A DNA stretch of 64,000 nt from contig NZ_CP063373.1 of the NCBI RefSeq assembly GCF_015160855.1, positions 6,200,001 through 6,264,000 on the forward strand, written 5' to 3'. The notes below the pieces were generated by a model. The model saw nothing but the letters and a program-made list of their open reading frames with translations. It did no database searches and had not been told where the DNA came from. This document shows, in pieces, positions 34,619 through 42,966 of the stretch. A program made the position numbers and the translations under genes. Origin of the DNA: Streptomyces ferrugineus (GTDB lineage Bacteria; Actinomycetota; Actinomycetes; Streptomycetales; Streptomycetaceae). Positions within the stretch are counted from its first letter, which is position 1, and each line of letters opens with the position of its first letter.

Positions 34619-35611
34619 CTACCGGCCCGTGCCGAGCACGACTCGCTGGTCGCGGCGCGGGGTGGCGGGGCCCTCCGGGCCGTAGCCGAGGCGGATCAGC
34701 ATCTGCGCGTGCCCGGTGTGGTCCGGTGCGGGGTTCAGGTCCCGGCGCAGGTCGGGCCACTCCATCGGCTGATGCAGCAGGGACGCGCGCAGGCCGTGGA
34801 CCGTGGCCAGCAGCAGGACGTGCTCCAGGGCCTGGCCGGCGCGCAACCAGTCGGCGCGGCGGTCGTGTTCGGTCGTCAGCAGGGCGATGACCGGGGTGGT
34901 CTCGAAGTCCCGGGCGGGCAGCCGTTCGGAGTGCCGCTGCGCGGTGAAGTCGCGCAGCGGGATGCGTTCGCGCGCGTCCTGCGGGCCGAGCGCCGTCCGC
35001 GGGAGGCCGATGTCGGCGGGGTCGTCCGGGTCCGCGTGCACCCAGCGGCGACTCTCCGGCCCGCGGTCGGGGTCGGCCCGGTTGCGCTGCTCGGCCTCGG
35101 CGGCCACGCGGAGCAGCCGGGCCGTCTCGGCGGCCACCGGGAAGGTGAGCGAGGCGCCCTCGGTGTGGGCGGCTTCGGCGAGTTCGGCGCCCACGGGTGA
35201 CGGGAGCGGACGGCCGGAGAAGGGGACGCGGCTGGTGCGCCGGCGCCGGATCACCGGGTAGAGGTCGGCGCGGTGGCCGACGGTGTGCCGGTTCAGCGGC
35301 GCCGTCGGCCGGACGGTGGCCAGCAGCCCGGGGTGGTCGGGGCTGGGCAGCAGCCGTACGACGGGTGACCGGCCGAAGTGGGCCACCGCGACCCGGAGGT
35401 TGAAGACCGAGGCACCCACTGACATGTGCAGGGCGCGGCCGACGGGATCCGCGTGGCGCAAGGTCCGCTCCGGGGCGGCGTGCACCTCGAGGGTGCCGGT
35501 GTCGGTGTCCAGCCGGTAGCGCCAGGGCTGGGTGTTGAAGATCGAGGGTGCGGCCACAGCGGCCGAGACACAGGCTTCGAGGGTCGCCGCGTCCAGGGGT
35601 GCGGTGTGCAT
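34619..35611 (-). CDS. Acg-like nitroreductase-family protein
   Basis: This 330-residue protein opens AAVAAPSIFNTQPWRYRL, the flavin-site signature of the Acg branch of nitroreductases, and has RRRTSRVPFSGRPLP, VIALLTTEHDRRADWLRAGQALEHVLLLAT and MLIRLGYGPEGP. Mycobacterial Acg proteins are DosR-controlled, and Acg itself is thought to sequester FMN rather than reduce nitro compounds. ATG 35611 follows GGAGGAGG. It is divergent from the Rv1733c-like gene at 35931, with a box-rich 319-bp gap between. Paralogues lie at 48971 and 62867. Confidence 0.9.
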   Translation of the reverse strand: MHTAPLDAATLEACVSAAVAAPSIFNTQPWRYRLDTDTGTLEVHAAPERTLRHADPVGRALHMSVGASVFNLRVAVAHFGRSPVVRLLPSPDHPGLLATVRPTAPLNRHTVGHRADLYPVIRRRRTSRVPFSGRPLPSPVGAELAEAAHTEGASLTFPVAAETARLLRVAAEAEQRNRADPDRGPESRRWVHADPDDPADIGLPRTALGPQDARERIPLRDFTAQRHSERLPARDFETTPVIALLTTEHDRRADWLRAGQALEHVLLLATVHGLRASLLHQPMEWPDLRRDLNPAPDHTGHAQMLIRLGYGPEGPATPRRDQRVVLGTGR

Positions 35612-35688
35612 GGAGCCCTCCTCCCGCACGGGCGTCGGACGGATTCCGGGTGCCTTCGAGAGTGGGAGGCCGTCGGTACGGGGGTCAG

Positions 35689-35842
35689 GGGCCGATGGTC
35701 CCTCGTCCGGGGCCGACCAGGGCACGGTGTACGACCGCTGCCGGGCCGTACGGGAGTGCGCCGGGCGGCGCGGCCCTCCGGCACGCCTCCGAATCAGGGG
35801 CGGAACGGCCCACGCGGTGCGGCGACTTGGCCCCGACCGGCC
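35689..35842. promoter_or_regulatory. Cluster of putative OsdR boxes in a divergent promoter region
   Basis: The 319-bp gap holds GGGCCGATGGTCCC (35689), a left half GGGCCGACCAGGGC 21 bp later (35710), GGGCCGTACGGGAG (35743), GGGCGGCGCGGCCC (35763), GGGCGGAACGGCCC (35798) and GCCCCGACCGGCCC (35829). The first pair is 78-113 bp from the nitroreductase start and the last ones 89-130 bp from the Rv1733c-like start, consistent with service in both directions. No copy here is a perfect 12/12 match. Confidence 0.5.
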
Positions 35843-35930
35843 CCATTGACGCCCCCTGATCGGCCCATGCCGGGACGCGCTCGCGGCTGTCACGGTCCTG
35901 GCAGTGACAGCGACAGGGAGGTGCGGACCG

Positions 35931-36500
35931 ATGCGTGGCGGCAGGCGTACGAAGAGGTGGCTGTGGCGGTGGCGGAGCAACCCGCTGCGGCGGCGCGACG
36001 ACGTTCTCGAGGCATGGCTGGTGCTCGCCGTCTGGGCGCTCATCGCGGTGGGCGGCACGTTCGCCGGTGTCGTGACGGCCGGTGCCGCCGACGGCGTCTT
36101 CACCCAGCAGCGCGCCGAACGGACCTCCGTGCGTGCCGTGCTCCTCGCCGACACCCCGCAGGCCGCCGCCCGGGGTTACCGCGCCAAGGCGGAGGTCCGC
36201 TGGACGGCCCCCGACGGCTCGGTGCACACCGACGAGACGCTGGTGGCCTCCGGGCAGAAGGCCGGAGGGAAGATCGTGCTCTGGACGGACGAGCAGGGGG
36301 CCCTGACCCCCGCCCCACCGAGCCGGACGGAGGCGGCGGCCCAAGCGGGGCTGCTGGGCGCCGCGGCCGCCCTCGCCGCGGCCGGCGTGGCGTTCGGTGC
36401 CGGAGGCGCCGCGCGGTGGGTGCTCGATCGGCACCGTATCGGCCAGTGGGGCAGGGAGTGGGACCTGATCGGTCCCCGCTGGAGCCACAAGACGACCTGA
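35931..36500 (+). CDS. Rv1733c-family membrane protein
   Basis: This 189-residue paralogue of the gene at 20224 has a basic N-terminus with WRWRSNPLRRRDDVLEAW, a first helix (LVLAVWALIAVGGTFAGVV), an external domain with KAEVRWTAPDGSVHTDETL and KIVLWTDEQG, a second helix (LLGAAAALAAAGVAFGAGG), and a C-terminal WGREWDLIGPRW segment shared with its paralogue. The start at 35931 has AGGGAGG about nine bases upstream; GTG 35904 is an alternative. It matches the DosR-regulon protein Rv1733c in architecture. The function is unknown. Confidence 0.87.
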   Translation: MRGGRRTKRWLWRWRSNPLRRRDDVLEAWLVLAVWALIAVGGTFAGVVTAGAADGVFTQQRAERTSVRAVLLADTPQAAARGYRAKAEVRWTAPDGSVHTDETLVASGQKAGGKIVLWTDEQGALTPAPPSRTEAAAQAGLLGAAAALAAAGVAFGAGGAARWVLDRHRIGQWGREWDLIGPRWSHKTT

Positions 36501-36660
36501 CGGCCCTAGGTCCACCGCGCGTCCCTCCCAGCCGCGCCCCGGGCCATCGGGCCTCCCGGTGGGACCCACTCGGCCCTCGCGGCTCGGCCCGGGCGGTGGA
36601 CACGCTGGTCGTAGAACGGATTCAGCACGTCACTCCCTCGGGGTCAAGGAGCTGATCGCC

Positions 36661-37326
36661 ATGACGACCCTGGCAGGATTCCCGGACCGCCCGGTCCGGG
36701 TGAACGCGGTGCTCGACGCGCCGCTGTCGCGATGGCTGTGGCTGGTGAAGTGGATCCTGGTCATCCCGCACTACGTGGTGCTGCTCTTCCTCTGGATCGG
36801 GTTCGTCGCGGTGAGCGTGGTGGCGTTCTTCGCCATCCTGTTCACCGAGCGCTACCCACGTGCCCTGTTCGACTTCAACCTGGGTGTGCTGCGCTGGAGC
36901 TGGCGGGTCGCGTACTACTCGTACGGCGCCCTGGGCACGGACCGCTACCCGCCGTTCAGCCTGCGCGAGGAACCCGACTACCCGGCACGGCTGGACATCG
37001 CCTACCCCGAGCACCTCTCCCGTGGGCTGGTGCTGGTCAAGTGGTGGCTGCTGGCGATCCCGCACTACATCGTGATCGGCTTCTTCCTCGGCGGCTACCA
37101 CCTCGGCTGGTGGGACGGCGGGCTGGTCGCCGTGCTCGCGGTGATCGCCGCGGTGATCATGGCCTTCACCGAGAAGTACCCGACGAGCCTGTTCGACCTC
37201 ATCCTGGGCCTGAACCGCTGGGTGCTGCGCGTCGCCGCCTACGCCGCGCTGATGACCGACAGCTACCCGCCGTTCCGGCTCGACATGGGCGGCACGGAGC
37301 CGGCCGCGCCTGCGGAGCCGCGGTGA
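36661..37326 (+). CDS. DUF4389 membrane protein
   Basis: The 221-residue protein contains two similar halves, each with an amphipathic lead, helices and an FTE-R/K-YP...LFD motif: FTERYPRALFDFNLGVLRW and FTEKYPTSLFDLILGLNRW. There are about four transmembrane helices (WILVIPHYVVLLFLWIGFVA; WWLLAIPHYIVIGFFLGGYH among them). The family is of unknown function but common beside redox and stress genes in actinobacteria. ATG 36661 has AAGGAG nine bases upstream. The 160-bp gap before it has only degenerate box-like sequence (GGGCCATCGGGCCT at 36541). Confidence 0.85.
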   Translation: MTTLAGFPDRPVRVNAVLDAPLSRWLWLVKWILVIPHYVVLLFLWIGFVAVSVVAFFAILFTERYPRALFDFNLGVLRWSWRVAYYSYGALGTDRYPPFSLREEPDYPARLDIAYPEHLSRGLVLVKWWLLAIPHYIVIGFFLGGYHLGWWDGGLVAVLAVIAAVIMAFTEKYPTSLFDLILGLNRWVLRVAAYAALMTDSYPPFRLDMGGTEPAAPAEPR

Positions 37327-37364
37327 TCGCCGTCATGGTGGGACGTCCCCCTCCTCTATCATCA

Positions 37365-37378
37365 TGAAGAGTTCTTCA
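37365..37378. promoter_or_regulatory. ArsR-type operator palindrome
   Basis: TGAAGAGTTCTTCA, with 6-bp arms, lies in an unusually AT-rich patch (37353-37390), 48 bp before the small gene that leads the ArsR operon. The shape and position fit an autoregulatory ArsR site. Confidence 0.6.
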
Positions 37379-37425
37379 ATTCGATAGTTGCCGGGTCAGG
37401 CAGGTCATCGGGGAGGAGGTCCTTC

Positions 37426-37614
37426 GTGGGCGGGTTCGCCGAGGCCTTGAGGGAACGGGTGCGCGCGGCACGTGCCGCGCTCGCGGTCGCTGTGGAGGCC
37501 GAGGACGCCTACGAGGTGGCCGTGGCGCAGGACGAGCTGGACGACGCGGTGCGTGTGGCGTGGCGGCACGGCATCGATGTCGGCGCCGACGGAGCGGTGG
37601 CGGACGAGGGGTGA
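37426..37614 (+). CDS. Small helical protein leading the ArsR operon
   Basis: GTG 37426 follows GGAGG. The 62-residue product (start VGGFAEALRERVRAARAAL) is almost wholly helical and highly charged, with a heptad-like pattern through EAEDAYEVAVAQDELDDAV, so it may form a coiled coil. No family is recognised. It is followed after five bases by the ArsR gene and shares its promoter palindrome. Confidence 0.65.
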   Translation: MGGFAEALRERVRAARAALAVAVEAEDAYEVAVAQDELDDAVRVAWRHGIDVGADGAVADEG

Positions 37615-37619
37615 TCGAG

Positions 37620-37958
37620 ATGCCGGTTCCGCTGTACGAGGCGAAGGCGGAGTTCTTCCGCATGCTCGGGCATCCCGTGCGCATCCGGGTACTGGAGCTG
37701 CTGCAGGACGGCCCCAAGCCGGTCCGTGATCTGCTCGCGGCGATCGAGGTCGAGCCCTCCAATCTGTCGCAGCAGTTGGCGGTGCTGCGCCGCTCCGGGA
37801 TCGTCACCGCCACCCGCACCGGCTCCACGGTGGTCTACGAGCTGGCGGGCGGCGATGTCGCGGAGCTGCTGGCCGCGGCCCGGCGGATCCTGTCCGTGCT
37901 GCTGGCCGGGCGCCAGGACCTGCTCGACGAGCTGCGCCGCACGCAGGCGGCGCGGTGA
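37620..37958 (+). CDS. ArsR/SmtB-family regulator
   Basis: This 112-residue winged-helix repressor has FFRMLGHPVRIRVLELLQDGPKPVRDL, recognition helix VEPSNLSQQLAVLRRSGIV and wing TATRTGSTVVYEL. No Cys is present, so the usual ArsR or SmtB metal-thiol sites are absent; it may sense another ligand or redox partner. ATG 37620 is chosen with GAGGGG eight bases upstream; GTG 37611 overlapping the previous stop is an alternative. The next gene starts within its stop codon (GTGA). Confidence 0.9.
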   Translation: MPVPLYEAKAEFFRMLGHPVRIRVLELLQDGPKPVRDLLAAIEVEPSNLSQQLAVLRRSGIVTATRTGSTVVYELAGGDVAELLAAARRILSVLLAGRQDLLDELRRTQAAR

Positions 37959-38431
37959 CGGACGGCGCCCGCAGGTTCCGGATGCCGTGGCACCGCGGCC
38001 GGCCCACGGCCGGCGTCGAGCACGTCCGCCCGCATGTGCGCCGGCACATCGCCTCGGTGCGCGTGGGGCCCGACGCCGTACGCGAAGCCCGCGAGGCGGT
38101 GGCCGAGCACTTCGCCGAGGTCGGTGTCGCTCCCGGCTCCGCCTTCGCGGACGCGGTGCTGCTCGTGGTCAGCGAGCTGGTCACCAACGTGCTGCGGCAC
38201 GCCGCGCACTCGCCGCTGATGGACGTGGGGCTCACGGTCTCGGCCGACCAGCTGGTCGTCAGCGTCGCGGACGCCGAGCCCCGGCTGCCCGATCTCACCC
38301 TCGAGGGCATGGGTACCGGGCTGCGGATGGTGGCCGAGCTGGCCGCCGACTACGACGGGGACGTCAGCGCCGAGCCGGCCGTCGATCACGACGGCAAGGT
38401 CGTTCTCGTCCGGTTCGAGGTCCCCGTGTGA
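37955..38431 (+). CDS. RsbW-like ATP-binding protein (anti-sigma type)
   Basis: This 158-residue GHKL ATPase has VVSELVTNVLRHAAHSPL (N-box), VVSVADAEPRLP (G1) and GMGTGLRMVAELAADY (G2), typical of HATPase_c_2 regulators. Such proteins bind sigma factors or anti-sigma antagonists. It is translationally coupled to the ArsR gene. No STAS partner is adjacent, although a STAS gene lies about 1.5 kb away at 39979. Confidence 0.87.
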   Translation: MTDGARRFRMPWHRGRPTAGVEHVRPHVRRHIASVRVGPDAVREAREAVAEHFAEVGVAPGSAFADAVLLVVSELVTNVLRHAAHSPLMDVGLTVSADQLVVSVADAEPRLPDLTLEGMGTGLRMVAELAADYDGDVSAEPAVDHDGKVVLVRFEVPV

Positions 38432-38485
38432 GTGTGCGCGTCGGCGGCGCGCGGCGCGCGAACAGGCCGGATGCAGGGTCTGCAA

Positions 38486-38499
38486 GGGCCGACCGGCCC
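38486..38499. promoter_or_regulatory. Putative OsdR box, perfect copy
   Basis: GGGCCGACCGGCCC, extended to the 16-bp palindrome AGGGCCGACCGGCCCT, lies 128 bp upstream of the gene at 38627, which is coupled to a PPOX gene. Confidence 0.6.
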
Positions 38500-38626
38500 T
38501 ATCTCCGACCCGGCAGACCCTCGCGGACCCGGACCCCGTCCGGAGACGATCAAGTGGACCCCTGGTCGTGCGTCTGCCAGTCGGTCGCCATAGCTGCTGT
38601 GAGGTGGGAAGAGAGGGAAACCAGGA

Positions 38627-39124
38627 GTGATCGCTGTTGTGGGGCACCCCGATCTCACCGCGCAGACGCTCGCGCTGCTGGAGGAGGAGCTGCGCTCGCG
38701 GCTGGCCGACTTCGCCCGGGCGGGCAGGGCCGGGGTGGTGCGGGCCGGGCGAGGACTTCCGGTCGCCTTCGCGCGGGCTGCCCGCAAGGCCGGGCTGGCC
38801 CTGGTCACGGTCCTGCCGTCCCACAACAGCGTGCCCGCGCAGCTCACCGAGCCCGATCGCAGGGCCGCCGGGGAGCTGTTGCTGCTGTCGGAGCAGGTGC
38901 GCCTGCTGGAGTTCGACCCGGCCGACCGCGGTGCCTGCGTGAGCGCGGACGAGGAACTGCTGCGCGCCTGCGCGCGCGTGCTGGCCGTCTGGGACGGCTC
39001 ACCGTCGAACGGCCGGGACGCGACAGCCCACCTCGTGGCCTATGCCCGCAGTCACGGAGTCGCCGTCGAGGTGCTCTGGCCGCGCGGGGCCGAGCACCGG
39101 ACCGCCCGCGGGGAGCCGTCATGA
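38627..39124 (+). CDS. Hypothetical protein with SLOG-like nucleotide-binding fold
   Basis: The 165-residue protein begins MIAVVGHPDLTAQTLALLEE and ends with VLAVWDGSPSNGRDATAHLV. This pattern recalls SLOG/DprA-like Rossmann proteins, in which the terminal D-G-x-x-G loop binds a nucleotide ligand. The middle has GVVRAGRGLPVAFARAARKAG. Ligand and function are unknown. GTG 38627 has AGGA three bases before it and a stronger GAGGGAAA further back. It overlaps the following PPOX gene by ATGA. Confidence 0.6.
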   Translation: MIAVVGHPDLTAQTLALLEEELRSRLADFARAGRAGVVRAGRGLPVAFARAARKAGLALVTVLPSHNSVPAQLTEPDRRAAGELLLLSEQVRLLEFDPADRGACVSADEELLRACARVLAVWDGSPSNGRDATAHLVAYARSHGVAVEVLWPRGAEHRTARGEPS

Positions 39125-39549
39125 CCGCCCGGCCCTCTCCCTCCGCCGCCGGCTCCCGCATGGTCGAACTGGACCGGGAGGAGTCGCTCGGGCTGCTGGC
39201 CGGCGTGTCCATGGGACGCGTGGGCTTCACCCATCAGGCACTGCCGGTGATCCGGCCGGTCAACCACCTCGTGAGCAACGGCGGCGACATCGTCATCCGC
39301 ACCCACGCCGGAGCCGCGCTGCTGGCGTCGGCGTGGGCGTCGGAGGTGGTGGTGTACGAGGCCGACGAGATCGACGCGGCCACGCGGACCGGCTGGAGCG
39401 TGATGGTCACCGGCACCGCGAGCCGGGTGACGGAGCCCCAGGAGCTGTCCCGCTTCAACGCCGAGCTCTCGCCGTGGATCAACACGGAGATGGAGCATGT
39501 CGTACGCATCCGGGCCGAGCTGGTGACCGGCTACCGCCTGCTGCGCTGA
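39121..39549 (+). CDS. PPOX-type FMN split-barrel protein
   Basis: This 142-residue protein has the family core MVELDREESLGLLAGVSMGR, PVIRPVNHLVSNGGDIVIRT, VVYEADEIDAATRTGWSVMV and VVRIRAELVTGYRL. It is most like the paralogues at 40838 and 45859, and less like those at 32436 and 48531. It is translated together with the SLOG-like protein upstream, through an overlapping ATGA, under the perfect box at 38486. Confidence 0.87.
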   Translation: MTARPSPSAAGSRMVELDREESLGLLAGVSMGRVGFTHQALPVIRPVNHLVSNGGDIVIRTHAGAALLASAWASEVVVYEADEIDAATRTGWSVMVTGTASRVTEPQELSRFNAELSPWINTEMEHVVRIRAELVTGYRLLR

Positions 39550-39589
39550 GGCACCCGGTCGAAGGGCCGTGACCGGCGTGCGGACGCCG

Positions 39590-39940
39590 TCAGGCCTTCT
39601 TGACCACGCCGGACTTGAGCTGCATCGCGCCGAACCCGTCGACCTTGCAGTCGATGTCGTGCCCGTCCACGCCGTCGACGAGGCGGATGTTGCGGACCTT
39701 GGTGCCGGCCTTGATGCCGGTCGGACTGCCCTTGACCTTCAGGGTCTTGACGACCGTCACGGTGTCGCCGTCGGCGAGCACGTTGCCGACCGAGTCCCTG
39801 ATCACCTTGTCCGCAGCACCGGCCGTGGATCCCTCGGACGGCGACCACTCGTGCCCGCATTCGGGGCAGACCAGCAGCGCGCCCATCTCGTAGGCGTAGG
39901 CACCGGAGCATTCGGGGCAGGGGGGAAGACTGTCGTTCAT
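39590..39940 (-). CDS. PhnA/YjdM-like zinc-ribbon protein
   Basis: This 116-residue protein starts with a zinc ribbon of two CPEC motifs (PPCPECSGAYAYE and LLVCPECGHEW). An SH3-like beta domain follows with DSVGNVLADGDTVTVVKTLKVKG and ends KSGVVKKA. This is the YjdM family, formerly annotated as PhnA, whose link to phosphonate metabolism is weak. It is convergent with the PPOX gene at 39121 and monocistronic here. Confidence 0.88.
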   Translation of the reverse strand: MNDSLPPCPECSGAYAYEMGALLVCPECGHEWSPSEGSTAGAADKVIRDSVGNVLADGDTVTVVKTLKVKGSPTGIKAGTKVRNIRLVDGVDGHDIDCKVDGFGAMQLKSGVVKKA

Positions 39941-39978
39941 GGCACAAGTGTCTTTCAGTCGGTGAGCCGATGGGGACG

Positions 39979-40374
39979 TCAGGTGGGCCAGCCGTCGGTG
40001 CGCCACGCCTGCTGCCCTTCCTCGGGGTCCGAGGAGTGCCGGGCATGGGCGGAGAAGGCGGCCGTCAGGTCGCTGTGGACCGGGATCTCGGGGCAGTCGC
40101 CGTCGGGAACGAGGGAGCCGTCGGCGGGGATCGCGGCCAGCTCCAGACCGCGGCCGGCCGCGGCGAGGCGGCGGGCGGCCTCGGTGATGGCCAGCCGGCC
40201 CTCGGCCGACCAGCCGCGCAGCTCGGTCAGATCGACGATGACCGGTCCGGCGCCGCGGGCGACGACCCAGCCGATCGCTCCACTGAAGCGGCGGACCGCC
40301 TCCGGGCCGAGGTAGCCGGCGACGGAGAGGACGCCGAGATCCCGCTCGACGGTGTAGCGCCACTCGATGGTCAT
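39979..40374 (-). CDS. STAS-domain protein (anti-sigma antagonist type)
   Basis: This 131-residue protein shows a STAS fold: LGVLSVAGYLGPEAVRRFSGAI, then PVIVDLTELRGWSAEGRLAITE. The phosphorylatable Ser normally found after D-L-x-x is within GWSAEG. It ends with an extra acidic 30 residues. It overlaps the RsbW-like gene by ATGA, so the two form a switch pair at the end of the SulP operon. Confidence 0.85.
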   Translation of the reverse strand: MTIEWRYTVERDLGVLSVAGYLGPEAVRRFSGAIGWVVARGAGPVIVDLTELRGWSAEGRLAITEAARRLAAAGRGLELAAIPADGSLVPDGDCPEIPVHSDLTAAFSAHARHSSDPEEGQQAWRTDGWPT

Positions 40375-40838
40375 GATCGTGAACTTCCTTGCGTGTGCCG
40401 CTCTTCGGGTTCCGTCAGAGGGAGGGTGATCCAGATGCTCTTGCCCTTGCCGTCGGCGTCCGCACGGACGACCGCGGTGCCGCCGAGGCCGAGGACCAGC
40501 TCCATGACGGTGGCCAGGCCACCCGCCCCGACGCCGGTGACCGCGCCGTACAGCAGGGGCCGATGGGGATGGCGGTCGTGGACGGCGAGGGCCAGGCAGT
40601 CGGCACCGGCCGCGTAGATCACGGTGAGCTGAGGGGAGAGCGCGGCCGCGTGGCGGACGCTGTTGGTGACCAGCTCGCTCAGGATCAGCAGGGCGGGGCC
40701 GACGGTGGGGTGGCCCAGGCCGATCCCCCACTCCACCAGTGCCCGTTCGGCGGTCTCGCGGGCGAGGCGGACGGCGGACGGCTCGCTGGGGAGGGTGAGC
40801 ACGTGCCGGTGGGGCAGGGCTTCGAGCCGCGTCGGCAT
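40371..40838 (-). CDS. RsbW-like ATP-binding protein
   Basis: This 155-residue GHKL ATPase has LLILSELVTNSVRHAAALSP (N-box), CLALAVHDRHPHRP and GGLATVMELVLGLGG. ATG 40838 follows GGAGG at short spacing; GTG 40841 overlapping the PPOX stop is the alternative. Position between a PPOX gene and a STAS gene, with overlaps on both sides, suggests a partner-switching unit tied to the SulP/PPOX proteins. Confidence 0.83.
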   Translation of the reverse strand: MPTRLEALPHRHVLTLPSEPSAVRLARETAERALVEWGIGLGHPTVGPALLILSELVTNSVRHAAALSPQLTVIYAAGADCLALAVHDRHPHRPLLYGAVTGVGAGGLATVMELVLGLGGTAVVRADADGKGKSIWITLPLTEPEERHTQGSSRS

Positions 40839-41245
40839 CACACCTCCGCGCGGGCGAGGCGGAAGCCGGCGACCGACTTGGGCGCCAGGCGCAGCAGGGT
40901 GTCGTGCGGTCCGTGGCTCCAGCCGGTGAGGGTGCGCCGATAGTGGGCGGCCTCGTCGGGGTCGGTGATCACCTCGGCGGGGCCGGAGACGGTGAGCGTC
41001 CAGCCGGTGCCGGCGACGGCGCGGATCTCGTCCACGTGGTAGGTCGCCGTCGCGGGCACCGCCGCGGCCGGGGCCGGTGTGCGCACGACCAGACGGCCGT
41101 ACTCCCACACATGACGGGCGGGCCGCACCGCGGTCAGGTCCCGCTGCACGTACACCAGTCGCCCCAGGCTGCTGCCCTCCAGCAGCCACAGGGCCTCCGC
41201 TCCGGAGACCTCGACCATGCGGGAAGTGGCGGGGGGATTGCTCAT
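40838..41245 (-). CDS. PPOX-type FMN split-barrel protein
   Basis: This 135-residue protein has MVEVSGAEALWLLEGSSLGRLVYV, RPARHVWEYGRLVVRTP, YHVDEIRAVAGTGWTLTVSG and LLRLAPKSVAGFRL. The flavin-site Asn of the usual RPVN motif is replaced (RPARHV), so cofactor binding may differ. It starts inside the SulP stop codon (ATGA), with GAGGAAGG upstream. Confidence 0.82.
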   Translation of the reverse strand: MSNPPATSRMVEVSGAEALWLLEGSSLGRLVYVQRDLTAVRPARHVWEYGRLVVRTPAPAAAVPATATYHVDEIRAVAGTGWTLTVSGPAEVITDPDEAAHYRRTLTGWSHGPHDTLLRLAPKSVAGFRLARAEV

Positions 41246-42966
41246 CGAAGGCCTTCCTCGCTGGACGTTCGGGGCTGCTGGGCGGGCACGGCGGTCAGGA
41301 CGCCGGAGGTCTCCAAGTGGGCGCGGGCGGCCCGGATCGCCTCGGGTGTGGTGGCGTACTCCCCGCCCTCCCGGCCCAGCAGGTCCAGCGCGCCGACGGA
41401 GTCGAGGACCTGACGCTGGCCGGCGCGTATCCCGGACGCCAGGACGAGGATGCCGCGCCGCCGCAGCTTCTGGACGGCGTCCTTCAGGACCAGGGCGCCG
41501 GTGGCGTCCATCGTCGACACCCGCGACATGCGCAGGATGACGACCCGTACGTCGGCGACCTCGGTCAGCTCCAGCAGGAACCGGTGCGCGGCGGCGAAGA
41601 ACAGCGGCCCGTCGATGCGGTACGCGACGATGTGCTCGGCGAGCAGCGTGTGCTCCTCGACGCTGTGGTCGCCCCGGTCGAGCGGCACCTGGTCGAAGCG
41701 GGCCTGCTTGGCCACGGCGCGCAGGGCGAGGGCGCCCGCGACGACCAGGCCGATGATCACCGCGTAGACCAGGTCCAGGGCGAGGGTGGCCACGGCGGTC
41801 AGCACGAGGATCAGCGCATCTGAACGGGTGGCCCTGGCCATCGCCCTGAGTGAGCCGACCTCGACCATGCGGACCGCGGTGGCCAGCAGCACGCCGGCGA
41901 GAGCGGCCAGCGGGATCCTGGAGACGAGCGGTGCCGCCGCGAAGACGATCACGGCGAGGATCGCGGCGTGGGTGAGGGCGGCGAGGCGGGAGTTCGCGCC
42001 GGTGCGGACGTTGACGGCGGTGCGCGCGATGGCGCCGGTCGCCGGCACTCCGCCGAACAGGGGCGCGGCGACGTTGGCCAGTCCCTGCCCGAACAGCTCC
42101 CGGTCCGGGTCGTGCTTCTGGCCGACCGTCATGCCGTCGGCGACGGACGCCGACAGCAGGGACTCCAGCGCGGCCAGGGCGGCGACCGCGACGGCGGGGG
42201 CGAGCAGGGTGCCCAGCGAGCCGAGGTCGAGGAAGGCGAGTGAGGGTGCGGGCAGACCGGCGGGGAGGTCACCGATCGGCGGCGCCGCGTCCAGCCCGGC
42301 CACCTGCGTGACGACGGTCGCCGCGATCACGGCGACGATGGAGAACGGGACGGTGGGGCGCCAGCGGGCACCGACCAGCATCACCACGGCCACCGCGACG
42401 GCGAGGCCGACGGCCGTCCAGTTCGGGGACTTCGCGAACTCCTCGATCGCCCGCCAGGTGACGACGAGCACCCGGTCGCCCTCCGGCTTGGGCACGCCGA
42501 GGGCGTTCGGGATCTGCTGGAGACCGATCACGCAGGCGATGCCGAGCGTGAAGCCCTCGACGACCGGGGCGGGCACGTACCGCATGTACTTCCCGGCCCG
42601 CAGCGCGGCGAGGACGACGAGCATCACGCCGGCCATCAGACCGACCGTGAGGACGCCGCCCGGCCCGTACTGTCCGACGATCGGGACGAGCACCACGGTC
42701 ATCGCCCCGGTCGGCCCCGACACCTGCAGGTTCGAGCCGCCGAACACCGCCGCGAGCGCACCCGCGACGACGGCGGTCGCCAGGCCCGCCTCCGCCCCCA
42801 GCCCGGAGGACACGCCGAAGCCGAGGGCGAGCGGCAGGGCCACGATGGCCACGGTCAGTCCGGCCAGCAGATCCCGGCGCGGGCCGCGGCCCATCTCGGC
42901 CACGTCGGTACGGGAGGGGAGCAGCGAGGCGATGCGGGACCAGGCGCTTCGGAGGAGGGTGCTCAT
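41242..42966 (-). CDS. SulP-family anion transporter with STAS domain
   Basis: This 574-residue protein has about 12 transmembrane segments (from LLAGLTVAIVALPLALGFG), the family stretch FGGSNLQVSGPTGAMTVVLVP, and a cytoplasmic STAS domain at about 430-560 (IVAYRIDGPLFFAAAHRFLLEL; SRVSTMDATGALVLKDAV). SulP carriers move sulfate, bicarbonate or other anions. The operon continues with PPOX, RsbW-like and STAS genes, all overlapping. A small ArsR-like relic precedes it, also overlapping by ATGA. Confidence 0.93.
   Translation of the reverse strand: MSTLLRSAWSRIASLLPSRTDVAEMGRGPRRDLLAGLTVAIVALPLALGFGVSSGLGAEAGLATAVVAGALAAVFGGSNLQVSGPTGAMTVVLVPIVGQYGPGGVLTVGLMAGVMLVVLAALRAGKYMRYVPAPVVEGFTLGIACVIGLQQIPNALGVPKPEGDRVLVVTWRAIEEFAKSPNWTAVGLAVAVAVVMLVGARWRPTVPFSIVAVIAATVVTQVAGLDAAPPIGDLPAGLPAPSLAFLDLGSLGTLLAPAVAVAALAALESLLSASVADGMTVGQKHDPDRELFGQGLANVAAPLFGGVPATGAIARTAVNVRTGANSRLAALTHAAILAVIVFAAAPLVSRIPLAALAGVLLATAVRMVEVGSLRAMARATRSDALILVLTAVATLALDLVYAVIIGLVVAGALALRAVAKQARFDQVPLDRGDHSVEEHTLLAEHIVAYRIDGPLFFAAAHRFLLELTEVADVRVVILRMSRVSTMDATGALVLKDAVQKLRRRGILVLASGIRAGQRQVLDSVGALDLLGREGGEYATTPEAIRAARAHLETSGVLTAVPAQQPRTSSEEGLR

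Noticed and set aside
36541..36590. GGGCC/CGGCCC-rich stretch before the DUF4389 gene as an OsdR box
   Set aside because: Arms do not line up at the 14-bp spacing; the best 14-mer (GGGCCATCGGGCCT) has three mismatches, so I do not list it as a site.
41242..42966. Carbonic-anhydrase fusion in the SulP protein
   Set aside because: The C-terminal part is a STAS domain; no carbonic anhydrase zinc motif is present.
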